Source of the DNA: a virus
DNA length: 40,831 bases
Virus record (IMG/VR): IMGVR_UViG_3300028569_000070
Span: 1 to 40,831 of that record
Direction: 5' to 3' (one strand)
The notes below the pieces were generated by a model. It did not search any database and had not been told where the DNA came from. It saw only the letters and a list, made by a program, of their open reading frames with translations. Shown here one piece after another: positions 29,504-37,278 of this stretch (positions are counted from its first letter, which is position 1; each line of letters begins with the position of its first letter). The position numbers were made by a program, and so were the translations under genes.

Positions 29504-30357
29504 TGACGCCCGAGGACAGAATAGAACAATTAATTGATGAAGTATTAATCAGCGTCGAGAACGGTGCTGACGATGCTACACGATTACTTGTATCTGACCT
29601 TACGGCATTTTTAGAAACGCTGAGTATTTCTGGCGGTGCATTCGTTATGGACGACATCGTTGCAACTCAATTATCGCAGATTAATACGGTTATTGCCAGC
29701 GCAATTAATCGAAGCACTTATCCTCGTGCAGTTGCGGAAGTCGCACGTAGTCTGGATGAAATTACGAGGCTTGCAGAAGAAGTGCTGACTAATTACAACC
29801 CGAATGTAAAGATTGATTTCGATAAGATGGGCGTGTCACAATTGCGTATCGCTCAAGTCGAAACAATTGTAAACAATATGACAGGCGATGCACTGACTGT
29901 AAATGTGCGCAATGGAATACGTCAAGGCATACAGCGCAATGTGTTTGCAGGTGCGAAGTTAACTGATACTAAAAACTTTATTCGGGAATACTTAGAAAAG
30001 CAACCTGACCAGAAGTATGCACGATTAACACGTTATGCACACACATACGCACAGGATGGAATCATGCAATATGATGGCATGATATACGACCGATTCCGTC
30101 AGGAGTTCGAAATTACGCACGTGCAATATATTGGTAGTCTGATTAAAGATTCACGTCCGCAATGCATTCGCTGGATTAATAAATACGACGGCAAGATACC
30201 GATGGCGAAATTGCAGTCTGAAATTACATGGGCTAATAATAACGGTTCAGGAATGAACCCAGCCACAACACCTGCATCGTTCTGCACCTATCGTGGTGGT
30301 TATGCTTGCAGGCATAAAGCAATACCAATCGCAATCGAAGAAGACGAAGAATTATGA
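29503..30357 (+). CDS. Head morphogenesis protein (SPP1 gp7 / Mu F-like)
   Basis: A 284-residue protein whose C-terminal part has the family layout: YAHTYAQDGIMQYDGMIYDR, then IKDSRPQCIRWINKYDGKIP and GMNPATTPASFCTYRGGYACRH, with Cys/His residues that could bind zinc as in Mu F-like proteins. These are minor head components attached to the portal, helping early capsid assembly or DNA ejection. The start overlaps the portal stop (TAATG). The N-terminal part is helical. Confidence 0.75.
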   Translation: MTPEDRIEQLIDEVLISVENGADDATRLLVSDLTAFLETLSISGGAFVMDDIVATQLSQINTVIASAINRSTYPRAVAEVARSLDEITRLAEEVLTNYNPNVKIDFDKMGVSQLRIAQVETIVNNMTGDALTVNVRNGIRQGIQRNVFAGAKLTDTKNFIREYLEKQPDQKYARLTRYAHTYAQDGIMQYDGMIYDRFRQEFEITHVQYIGSLIKDSRPQCIRWINKYDGKIPMAKLQSEITWANNNGSGMNPATTPASFCTYRGGYACRHKAIPIAIEEDEEL

Positions 30358-30426
30358 TTTGGACGACACAACCCGTATGGTTCATGCACCTACGTGAATT
30401 TACCTTTATTATCTCTTTCAATTAAA

Positions 30427-31341
30427 ATGAAAAAAACAAAAAACATTTTTTACTACCTATGGATTGCGCTATGCAGTCTATCAGGCTACATGGCAACGGC
30501 GCAAACCGATACGGTATATTTTACTTCGTCAGGTTCAACAATCTCGATGGCGTGGAAATCGAATGTCAAGACAATTACGGCGGATGCGATATTGTCCGAT
30601 ATTGGACAAGAGGGTCTGGCGTGGTACGTGTATGTAAATAGCGGAACGACCGAAGTAGGTAGGTTTCGTTATACGTCGTATGCGTTCAAGATTAATGGAG
30701 TCGCTACGAGTCGAAACATTGACAGCATACGAATTGCAATTAACAACTTGAATAGTGGCGTATTTGCTCGCCCGAAATTATTAAGGACAATTAAGGTGGT
30801 ATCAGCACTACCATCACCACTTGAACCACGAACCGATTACATTGTAGGCGATACGAACCTGATAAACATAACAGGATTGAGTGGCAACGATGCTAAATTA
30901 TGGCAGGTTGTAATTAATGGAGTTGGAACAAGTACAGCAACGGCAGACCTAAGACTACTCATGACAATTAATGGCGTTACAACAGCAGGTGCTTATACAT
31001 CGACTAATTCACAGATTACACAAGGTGCTGGTTTTAGTGTTCAAAATGTAAATAATTCATTTCTAATAGGCATTTTATCGGCAATCAATACAGGTGCGAA
31101 TGTACATTTCAGTTCAAATGTAAACATATCGCCCACCGTTGTTAGTGCAAATACTTTCCGCACCATGTCGGCAGGTGGCTCGTATGCACGTAGCGCATCC
31201 GTTTATGGTCATACTTCAAGCGGTGGTACGTTCAGAGATGCGACAACTAATATCACTTCTTTGCAAGTTACAACTGAATCACCAGCGACAACAAAATTCA
31301 AGGTCGGCACAACAATTGAACTCTTACAACTCGATAAATAA
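30427..31341 (+). CDS. Secreted-type virion or envelope protein with signal peptide
   Basis: A 304-residue protein; start at ATG 30427, giving a clear signal peptide (MKKTKNIFYYLWIALCSLSG then YMATAQ) with likely cleavage after AQ, typical of Bacteroidetes. The mature part is beta-rich and low in charge, with repeats of Thr/Ser/Asn and an end KFKVGTTIELLQLDK resembling tail-fibre-like tips. A signal peptide in a structural operon suggests export to the periplasm or surface, unless the fibre uses it otherwise. Function unknown. Confidence 0.7.
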   Translation: MKKTKNIFYYLWIALCSLSGYMATAQTDTVYFTSSGSTISMAWKSNVKTITADAILSDIGQEGLAWYVYVNSGTTEVGRFRYTSYAFKINGVATSRNIDSIRIAINNLNSGVFARPKLLRTIKVVSALPSPLEPRTDYIVGDTNLINITGLSGNDAKLWQVVINGVGTSTATADLRLLMTINGVTTAGAYTSTNSQITQGAGFSVQNVNNSFLIGILSAINTGANVHFSSNVNISPTVVSANTFRTMSAGGSYARSASVYGHTSSGGTFRDATTNITSLQVTTESPATTKFKVGTTIELLQLDK

Positions 31342-31343
31342 CT

Positions 31344-31559
31344 ATGATTCAAATCGGCTATTACTATCGCTCAGATACGCCCCAAGGCGTGCGAACGATT
31401 AAATGTATGCAGATGGATGCAGACGGCAATCCATACGGCATCTACTCGCCAAGTAACTATGCAAATAGTGGCGATAATCAGGGTATGATTATACCTGATA
31501 ATTCTACTCTTGCTACTCCTGAACAAGCACAGGCGTGGGATTTTTGGTATGAGCAATAA
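31344..31559 (+). CDS. Small hypothetical protein, 71 aa
   Basis: A soluble protein (MIQIGYYYRSDTPQGVRTIK, with YGIYSPSNYANSGDNQGMII and an aromatic end AWDFWYEQ). It is 2 bp after the signal-peptide gene and overlaps the next membrane protein gene by 11 nt. It may be a small accessory of the exported protein. No domain recognised. Confidence 0.6.
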   Translation: MIQIGYYYRSDTPQGVRTIKCMQMDADGNPYGIYSPSNYANSGDNQGMIIPDNSTLATPEQAQAWDFWYEQ

Positions 31560-31782
31560 CATCGTTAAGCCCGTGCCAAGTCCTGAATTCCACACCCCTA
31601 ATAGTTCACTCATTGAGTATGCAATGTCAATTATGTTCAGTGTCGGTTCGCTCGTCTGGGCGGACCTTACAAACACTGATGGCGTATTCTTTAAGATAGT
31701 TGTCGCACCTGCTGTGGCAGCATCAATCGGGTTTGCAGTCGCAAGATTATTGAAGCGGTTATTTCCCGATAAAAAATCGTAA
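31549..31782 (+). CDS. Small membrane protein, holin candidate
   Basis: A 77-residue protein; start at ATG 31549 (MSNNIVKPVPSPEFHTPNSS). It has two hydrophobic segments (about 23-38, SIMFSVGSLVWADL, and 46-64, FFKIVVAPAVAASIGFAVA) and a basic end RLLKRLFPDKKS. Small size, two membrane segments and a basic tail fit class II holins, but no endolysin gene adjoins it. Its stop codon lies in the promoter 31780-31787. Confidence 0.55.
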   Translation: MSNNIVKPVPSPEFHTPNSSLIEYAMSIMFSVGSLVWADLTNTDGVFFKIVVAPAVAASIGFAVARLLKRLFPDKKS

Positions 31783-31787
31783 ATTTG
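31780..31787 (+). promoter_or_regulatory. Late promoter -7 box TAAATTTG
   Basis: Part of a 19-bp stretch (31771-31789) identical to 17453-17471. It starts a unit with the second signal-peptide gene, 24 bp downstream. Confidence 0.65.
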
Positions 31788-31810
31788 TAACACATAAACA
31801 ATTCATAATT

Positions 31811-32305
31811 ATGAAACACTTACTTTCAATTCTTACCCTTGCGCTCCTGATGGCAACGTCTTCGGTTGTAGCGCAGAAAGACACACTGACCGTATTGAAG
31901 AATGTCAATACGCAAGTGGTCAGCATTAAATCGCAGAAGTCAGGTATCTTGGCATTCTCACCATTCGAATACAACGGTGCAGGTAATTGCATCGCTGTGT
32001 ACGTTGCAGGTACTATGCCTGACACGAATCGCATTGAAATTCGCAATGCTAACACAGGTACGGTTCTGCGCAGATACGCACAGGATAAATTCCACTTGCA
32101 GGTGTACGGAATCACCGCCGTTGGTGCGACTTATATCAATGCGTTTATTCAGCCTCCGAACTTGAAGCAAAACAATTATACTACTGCTCAGCGTGATTCA
32201 ATCTTTAATTGGGGTCTTGCACCAGTAGGAACGATTATCTACAACACGACAATTGATAGTCCACAAATTAGGGTTGCCAATACAATTAACTGGAGGAGAT
32301 TCTAA
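31811..32305 (+). CDS. Second secreted protein with signal peptide
   Basis: A 164-residue protein. Residues 1-22 (MKHLLSILTLALLMATSSVV then AQ) form a typical signal peptide with cleavage after AQ. The mature part is beta-rich (LTVLKNVNTQVVSIKSQKSG, IEIRNANTGTVLRRYAQD) and ends INWRRF. It has its own promoter in the structural region. It could be a periplasmic or surface protein that changes infection by other phages, or a virion decoration; unresolved. Confidence 0.7.
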   Translation: MKHLLSILTLALLMATSSVVAQKDTLTVLKNVNTQVVSIKSQKSGILAFSPFEYNGAGNCIAVYVAGTMPDTNRIEIRNANTGTVLRRYAQDKFHLQVYGITAVGATYINAFIQPPNLKQNNYTTAQRDSIFNWGLAPVGTIIYNTTIDSPQIRVANTINWRRF

Positions 32306-32307
32306 TT

Positions 32308-32586
32308 ATGTCCAGCAAATTTAAGAAAGTGGCGAAGTTCATCCTCACTTTAATCGCAGGCACAGAAGTTCGTGTCATGGAAGGGCAGATTGTCCTTCGC
32401 AATCGCAAGACTGGACGCTACATTACTATTTCTAAGCGTGCGTATGACGTCGAATGTCAATCACGTTACAACGCCTTCGCTGACTTCGATGTGATTCCTG
32501 TCAGTGCTGAGAATGCACATGACGTGGAAGGTGAGCAAGAGGTTGAAATCAAGCCGAAGCGTAAAGCCAAGGCAGAACAAGCATAG
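32308..32586 (+). CDS. Small basic/acidic protein, 92 aa
   Basis: It begins MSSKFKKVAKFILTLIAGTE, with an amphipathic helix, a basic middle (VLRNRKTGRYITISKRAYDV) and an acidic then Lys-rich tail (EGEQEVEIKPKRKAKAEQA). It lies just before the scaffold gene and may be a head assembly or decoration factor. An upstream GGAGGAG may serve as ribosome binding site. No family recognised. Confidence 0.6.
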   Translation: MSSKFKKVAKFILTLIAGTEVRVMEGQIVLRNRKTGRYITISKRAYDVECQSRYNAFADFDVIPVSAENAHDVEGEQEVEIKPKRKAKAEQA

Positions 32587-32616
32587 TATTAATTTCCACT
32601 AATCAGCAACTATAAA

Positions 32617-33435
32617 ATGGAAAAAGCACTTGAATTTATTAAAGCAATCGGAGTACCTGAGTCTGTTATCAAACAGATTCAGGGCTCGACTGCTGATACC
32701 GACATTACGGCATTACTGCCCGAAACAGAAACGCATTTCTCTAATTATTATAAAGAGAAATTAAAGGATGAAATCCACAAGGCGGGCAAAGGTGCTGCAT
32801 ACTCCGAAGCGATTACAGCGATTCGGAAAAAGGCAGGATTAACAACTCAGGAAATCGAAGGCAAGAAGTTCGAAGAGGTCGTAGAACTCATGAACGACCG
32901 TATAATCGAGAAGGCTGGCAACAAGGGCGCAGTTGAAGAACTGAACCGATTGAAGCAAGAGTTAATTGATGCGCAGAACGAGAAGAAGAAGTATGATGAC
33001 GAATTGATACCTGCGCTAAAGGCAGAGAAGGAATCAGCAATTACGGAATATAAAAAGCGTCAGGTAATTATGTCGGAAGTAAATAAGCATAAATTAGTCG
33101 GTGCGCCTAATTACATTCTGCCCGGATTCACTGCCGACCTGCTCAGCAAGTACAAGGTTGAATTTGATGCGAACGATAATCCGATAATTACGGATATGAA
33201 CGGTGCGAAAGTTTACGATGACAAGAAGAGGGAATTAACCCTAAACGAAGTCATTATAAACGAAGGCAAGGCGTCAAATATATTTGCGGTGAGCAATGCA
33301 GGCGAAGGTCAGCAACAGCAACAACAGCAACAGCAAGCCAATCCAAACGTCAAGGCTGGCAGTCAAGCAGAACAGAGAATGCAGAAGGCACAAGAGCGAA
33401 TCGCAGAACAGCGGACACTCGCAGGAATGAAGTAA
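32617..33435 (+). CDS. Capsid scaffolding protein candidate
   Basis: A 272-residue highly charged protein directly before the major capsid gene. A coiled coil spans about 85-150 (KGAVEELNRLKQELIDAQNE, KKKYDDELIPALKAEKESAI). A glutamine run (nine Q, about 232-240) is followed by a helical, capsid-contacting C-terminus (AQERIAEQRTLAGMK). The layout (helical, coiled, charged C-terminus before MCP) is that of phage scaffolding proteins. The leader contains ACTAATCAGCAA, a shortened form of the target motif. Confidence 0.75.
   Translation: MEKALEFIKAIGVPESVIKQIQGSTADTDITALLPETETHFSNYYKEKLKDEIHKAGKGAAYSEAITAIRKKAGLTTQEIEGKKFEEVVELMNDRIIEKAGNKGAVEELNRLKQELIDAQNEKKKYDDELIPALKAEKESAITEYKKRQVIMSEVNKHKLVGAPNYILPGFTADLLSKYKVEFDANDNPIITDMNGAKVYDDKKRELTLNEVIINEGKASNIFAVSNAGEGQQQQQQQQQANPNVKAGSQAEQRMQKAQERIAEQRTLAGMK
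33310..33336 (+). repeat. CAR trinucleotide run coding nine glutamines
   Basis: Nine consecutive CAG/CAA codons within the scaffold gene, a linker between the core and the C-terminal helix. Mixed codons limit slippage, but length variation between related phages is likely. Confidence 0.9.
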
Positions 33436-33460
33436 TGCATCATGTCTTCATGCTATCTAT

Positions 33461-33489
33461 AAACCGAGTCGTAATGGCTCGGTTTTTTT
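33461..33489 (+). terminator. Terminator before the major capsid gene
   Basis: AAACCGAG (33461-33468) pairs with CTCGGTTT (33478-33485), 9-nt loop, T-run 33483-33489. Confidence 0.85.
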
Positions 33490-33506
33490 ATTTCTAAAAC
33501 TATTTG

Positions 33507-33514
33507 TATATTTG
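33507..33514 (+). promoter_or_regulatory. Major capsid promoter and structured leader
   Basis: TATATTTG (33507-33514) follows the terminator. The 110-nt untranslated leader to ATG 33625 contains GTAC-N6-GTAC (near 33519-33532) and a hairpin GGCGACC/GGTCGCC (about 33541-33570), then an A-rich stretch. Long structured leaders also precede the tape measure and tail tube genes. Confidence 0.7.
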
Positions 33515-33624
33515 TGTCGTACTGCAAGGTACAATAGGTGGCGACCATCATACGCAATAGGGTCGCCCGCCCAGAAGGGAAAAAACAATAGTATTCTTGT
33601 CAAACAAACTAAAACAGACAACTC

Positions 33625-34656
33625 ATGGCTTTTACAGCGATTTGTCCTGCATTAAATGAGCAATTAGCCAACCTTGCAGGCGAGCATTTCAAACAACAAA
33701 CTCAGTCAGAATTAGGCTTCCTAAAGGGTCTGACTGACCAGTACAATAACTCAAGCGTTGAGATTACTCCGCTTAACAGACAGAACGGTCAAATCCGCAC
33801 CGTTCAAGTTATGTACCAAAAAAGAACACCAGAATCAGAAGTAACTGAAACCATTAACAATTGCGTTACTGGACCATTTAACGAGTCTGACAACTTCTCA
33901 TTTAACGTCGATGTGAATCTTGAACTCAGCCACGAGTTTGAGTACAACGAAGACAAAATCCGTGAACTATGCGAAGGCAAGAACTCATGGATTGCGAAGG
34001 ACATGATGGGCAAAATGGATGCCTTGTACCGTAAATTAAATCGTCGTTTAATTACTATCGCAACAGCGAACTTCGGTAATTATGCAACGGGTGTAAATTC
34101 AGGTACATCACCTATCGCCTTGTCTTTACTTGAACCATTCGCAGCAGGTGGTATGACAGGTGCTAACTTCCTCGGCGAATCAATCATGTTGAACGCACTA
34201 AGCGATGCACGTGTAGTAGGTAAGCCAATGGCGTTCGGCGTTGGTGATTTGCGTAATTACTCAAACATGCGTGCGATTGGCAACAACAACATGCTTGGCG
34301 TTGATTTGGCAACTGACCAAAACTTCTTCTTCCTTGCTGACCCAATGGTGGGCGACATCCTCGGTAACGTAGATGAGTTCTTAGTAATGGAAGCAGGTGC
34401 AATGCAGTTCATTCCAGTACCGCAGTACGTAGGTGAATACCAAAATATCACTGAGAGCCGTACTAAGTCTACTATCGTAGACCCAAGATTCGGTATTGAG
34501 TTTGACTTCTTCATTTACAATGTTGAAGCCTGCCCCGACCAGTGGAAAGCAAGATTGTCGCTACGTTATGCCGCACCCGTTATGTATAACGATGCGTATG
34601 CAAGTACCGATTACTTGTTCGGTGTTAATGGTCTATTCAAATTTGATGCAGCATAA
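33625..34656 (+). CDS. Major capsid protein
   Basis: A 343-residue protein following the scaffold gene behind its own promoter and long leader, as expected for the most abundant virion protein. It begins MAFTAICPALNEQLANLAGE, with AITPLNRQNGQIRT-like beta strands, a central helix (MGKMDALYRKLNRRLITIAT) and a C-terminal domain ending YRYAAPVMYNDAY-like (LSLRYAAPVMYNDAYASTDY). Size fits an HK97-fold capsid without a long N-terminal delta domain, in line with the separate scaffold. Confidence 0.85.
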   Translation: MAFTAICPALNEQLANLAGEHFKQQTQSELGFLKGLTDQYNNSSVEITPLNRQNGQIRTVQVMYQKRTPESEVTETINNCVTGPFNESDNFSFNVDVNLELSHEFEYNEDKIRELCEGKNSWIAKDMMGKMDALYRKLNRRLITIATANFGNYATGVNSGTSPIALSLLEPFAAGGMTGANFLGESIMLNALSDARVVGKPMAFGVGDLRNYSNMRAIGNNNMLGVDLATDQNFFFLADPMVGDILGNVDEFLVMEAGAMQFIPVPQYVGEYQNITESRTKSTIVDPRFGIEFDFFIYNVEACPDQWKARLSLRYAAPVMYNDAYASTDYLFGVNGLFKFDAA

Positions 34657-34662
34657 TCAGTA

Positions 34663-35109
34663 ATGATTCTGTCGTACACAAATAAAACGGTAAACGCTCG
34701 GGTGGCTCTCTGCCTCCGAGCGGTTGCTGATTTCTTCGAGTCGGAATGGGGTTATCATCTATGGATGATACCTCTACCGACCGATGAATCACAACTCAAA
34801 GCGATGGTGTCTGGTGGCGGTGCGCTGTCAAAGGTAAACGCAAGCAGAACCAAGGCAGGTCTATTTCCTGTGGGCGATAACTTCAACGTGAAATATGCCG
34901 ATAAATCATGGACAGGATTAATTGATGGCAGTGGCGTATTCTTCCGTATTTGCCATAATCAAACACTTGCACATGGTGAGTTCTGCGACGCTGAAATGAC
35001 CGAAGCGATAAGTAAAATTGTTGCTGAGCATGGCAAGAAAGCAGAAATATTAAATAATGAGCAGTATAGTATAGTCTATATCTATGAACCTACCAGCGTG
35101 CCTGAGTAA
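34663..35109 (+). CDS. Hypothetical structural-operon protein, 148 aa
   Basis: It follows the capsid gene by 6 bp. Residues RAVADFFESEWGYHLWMIPL and KAGLFPVGDNFNVKYADKSW suggest a mixed alpha/beta fold; there is one GGG loop (VSGGGALS). I cannot assign it. Position suggests a head-tail connector or decoration protein. The next gene overlaps its end by 26 nt. Confidence 0.6.
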   Translation: MILSYTNKTVNARVALCLRAVADFFESEWGYHLWMIPLPTDESQLKAMVSGGGALSKVNASRTKAGLFPVGDNFNVKYADKSWTGLIDGSGVFFRICHNQTLAHGEFCDAEMTEAISKIVAEHGKKAEILNNEQYSIVYIYEPTSVPE

Positions 35110-36082
35110 AATAATCGGAAGCCGAAAATCGGATTGGAATCTTCCAAGTGATTTCGGTTTGTACGTCGAGCAGTTGCCGGGCGTTACGCAATCGGAATTA
35201 ATGTCGATTCGCACGCCTGACTATGCCAACGATGCGGGCTTCGTTACTGATATGATTAATTTCAGCATGACGAATATCGTGCAGAATTTAAGTCAGTGGT
35301 TAATTCAGAACTTCCGACAAGGTTCAATAATTGATAGGGCGGTTGTTGGTAAAATACCGCTCGGAAAACAATTAACATACAATGCACTTGCACCCGTAAG
35401 TAGAGGTGTAAAATTACTCCGTACCAATTCCGATTTTTACGGAAAATTGGTAATCGGTAGAATTGAATTTATAGGCAATACAACAGGGTCGGTAACAATT
35501 ACCGTAACTGATAATTTAGGTCAGATACAAACCTATACAGATAATGCAGTGGCAGGTGTGCCTCTGCTATTACAAACGAACTTTCAAACACAAGGCAGTT
35601 TAGTAACCGTCTTGGTTGATAATACCGCAGTTGCAACGGCAGACCTACACGTTGCCGATTGTTGCGGATATAGTTATTCAATGTCGAATAATAAAGGCTG
35701 GCGTGTCGAAGGCTTCGATGGCGTAGGTCAATCAAAGCAGACGTATGGCTTGCGTTTCGAGTTCACATACGAATGCGACCAGACGCAGATAGCGTGTTTA
35801 TTCCGCAATTCATTTACATTCCAGCAAGCCTGCCTATATCGGTTCGGTGTAGATTATTGCGACCAGTTAGCAACAACTCCACGCAAGAATCCTGCGACGA
35901 TTCACAGAACGGCGGAAAGCATTGCAGAGATGCGGTTACGTTTCGAAACGGAAATGGAGCGCAGTCTTGAGATGATACGAATTGAAGCACAGCAAATGCT
36001 ATCCAAACCGAATACCGTATGTATCGCTTGCAACGGCACACGATACGTCGAAACATCACAACAATTTAAAGGTCATTTTTAA
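35084..36082 (+). CDS. Structural protein with C-terminal CxxC, 332 aa
   Basis: An unrecognised protein, probably virion-associated by position. A helical N-terminal third (YANDAGFVTDMINFSMTNIV) is followed by a beta-sandwich-like middle (GSVTITVTDNLGQIQTYTDN), a cysteine-rich part (DLHVADCCGYSYS) and a helical C-terminus ending KPNTVCIACNGTRYVETS, whose CxxC-x-G resembles a zinc knuckle half. The same CxxCxG style recurs in the portal and in the 36085 mini-protein. Confidence 0.6.
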   Translation: MNLPACLSKIIGSRKSDWNLPSDFGLYVEQLPGVTQSELMSIRTPDYANDAGFVTDMINFSMTNIVQNLSQWLIQNFRQGSIIDRAVVGKIPLGKQLTYNALAPVSRGVKLLRTNSDFYGKLVIGRIEFIGNTTGSVTITVTDNLGQIQTYTDNAVAGVPLLLQTNFQTQGSLVTVLVDNTAVATADLHVADCCGYSYSMSNNKGWRVEGFDGVGQSKQTYGLRFEFTYECDQTQIACLFRNSFTFQQACLYRFGVDYCDQLATTPRKNPATIHRTAESIAEMRLRFETEMERSLEMIRIEAQQMLSKPNTVCIACNGTRYVETSQQFKGHF

Positions 36083-36084
36083 TT

Positions 36085-36189
36085 ATGAAAAGTTCATGTC
36101 CATCATGCGGAGGTAATGGCAGACCAAGACCAACGCCAACAACAACACGACCAAGACCCGGCACAATTAAACTACCATGGCAAAAATAA
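36085..36189 (+). CDS. Proline-rich 34-residue protein with CxxC
   Basis: A tiny frame (MKSSCPSCGGNGRPRPTPTT ... RPGTIKLPWQK) right after the previous stop (2 bp) and overlapping the next gene by 13 nt. CPSCGGNG matches the half zinc module CxxCxGxG seen in the portal; the rest is Pro/Thr/Arg rich. Good context, but short. Confidence 0.45.
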   Translation: MKSSCPSCGGNGRPRPTPTTTRPRPGTIKLPWQK

Positions 36190-36428
36190 AACCATCATCA
36201 GCGAAGGGCAAGAAGTGGTCAGTCGAAGTCGGTGGCAAGACATACCATGCAGGCGATGATAATGCCAAGGTAAGCCCCGGAACGGAACGAGGCGATGCGT
36301 ACTGCGCACGCTCAGCCAAGATTAAGGGTAGTGGTGTTCCGAACCGATTAGCACGGCAGATGTGGGGCTGTGTGGGTGCGAAAAGTATAGCAAGTAAAGC
36401 AAAGAAAATAGGAGGTACATTCAAATGA
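36177..36428 (+). CDS. Small basic phage protein, 83 aa
   Basis: Lys/Gly-rich protein (MAKIKPSSAKGKKWSVEVGG, KTYHAGDDNAKVSPGTERGD) with YCARSAKIKGSG and a basic end. I recall similar small proteins in structural operons of Bacteroidetes phages, with no known function. The two Cys residues could form a disulfide or metal site. GGAGGT near its end may be the ribosome binding site of the next gene. Confidence 0.65.
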   Translation: MAKIKPSSAKGKKWSVEVGGKTYHAGDDNAKVSPGTERGDAYCARSAKIKGSGVPNRLARQMWGCVGAKSIASKAKKIGGTFK

Positions 36429-36718
36429 TAAAGACAGACATTAATATTGGCTCGAATAAGTTTGGGCTTGAAGGATTTACAGGCGTTACCCCGAAGTGGG
36501 CAGCCATAGCAAGTAACTACTTGATATTTGTTACGATTGCCACGTATGGCGTAACATTGTTTGTCAATGATTGGTCATGGCTTATCCCTGAGCAAAAGCA
36601 GGAGTTAATTAATATGGTCATTGAATCCACTGGAAAAACAATGGTTTCACTTGCTGGTATATTAAGGTTGTTTGGCGTAAATAATAGTAAAATTAGCGAT
36701 GCCACTAAAGAAGGGTAA
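36425..36718 (+). CDS. Small membrane protein, holin candidate
   Basis: A 97-residue protein. A soluble N-terminus (about 1-22) precedes a transmembrane segment (about 26-46, AAIASNYLIFVTIATYGVTL), then a short loop, a helical stretch, and a second hydrophobic or amphipathic helix (KTMVSLAGILRLFGV). Next to a DUF5675 gene and other lysis-region candidates, it could be a holin. GGAGGT precedes its start, and its end overlaps the next small gene by 20 nt. Confidence 0.6.
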   Translation: MIKTDINIGSNKFGLEGFTGVTPKWAAIASNYLIFVTIATYGVTLFVNDWSWLIPEQKQELINMVIESTGKTMVSLAGILRLFGVNNSKISDATKEG

Positions 36719-36851
36719 ATCGAACAAGGTTGTATCTTCCAACATTCGTACCGAAATGAATTATGGAAAACCGCATAAGCAAGCCGTTGCAATCGCTCTA
36801 TCGAAGGCTGGGCGAAATAAAAATAAAGGCACAAGTAAAAGCCGTAAATAA
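36699..36851 (+). CDS. Small basic protein of the KQAVAIALSKAG type, 50 aa
   Basis: ATG 36699 to TAA 36849-36851 encodes MPLKKGKSNKVVSSNIRTEM ... GKPHKQAVAIALSKAGRNKN. This pattern (MPLKKG, SNI, GKPxKQAVAIAL) is a recurrent small phage protein, from memory of phage genomes; function unknown. It is strongly basic and probably nucleic-acid binding. It overlaps the previous gene by 20 nt and lies 4 bp before the next. Confidence 0.7.
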   Translation: MPLKKGKSNKVVSSNIRTEMNYGKPHKQAVAIALSKAGRNKNKGTSKSRK

Positions 36852-36855
36852 TCGA

Positions 36856-37278
36856 ATGGAACTTAAATTAATTCGTGACATATTTCTGCCTACAAGAACG
36901 CTTGGTGTGCTTACTATTGATGGCAAGCAGGAATGCTTCATCTGTGAAGATGCGATACGTGACAGCAAGATAAAGGGCATCACTGCAATTCCAGAAGGTA
37001 GGTACGAAATTGTAATTACGATGAGTCCAAGATTCAAGCGTGAATTGCCGTTACTACTCAACGTGCCTAATTTCGAAGGTGTGAGAATCCATGCAGGCAA
37101 TACCGAAGCCGATACGGAGGGTTGTTTACTGCCCGGCAAGACTCGCAACGCTTCGGGTGTGTTCAGTTCCGTTGTGGCGACGAATAATTTAATACTGAAA
37201 ATTAGAACGGCATTGCAGGCAGGTAAGAAGGTATTTATTACAATCGAAAATGCCAGACCTGACCCCAGAACAACTTAA
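36856..37278 (+). CDS. DUF5675 family protein, possible lysis enzyme
   Basis: A 140-residue protein; start chosen at ATG 36856 because upstream bases code the previous gene. Blocks LTIDGKQECFICEDAIRDSK, IPEGRYEIVITMSPRFK, VRIHAGNTEADTEGCLLPG and NLILKIRTALQAGKKVFITIE match DUF5675. The His...Cys arrangement (HAGN ... GCLLPG) recalls the catalytic loop of L,D-transpeptidases. Its role in phages is not established. With no other peptidoglycan enzyme in the genome, it is a candidate endolysin. Confidence 0.75.
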   Translation: MELKLIRDIFLPTRTLGVLTIDGKQECFICEDAIRDSKIKGITAIPEGRYEIVITMSPRFKRELPLLLNVPNFEGVRIHAGNTEADTEGCLLPGKTRNASGVFSSVVATNNLILKIRTALQAGKKVFITIENARPDPRTT

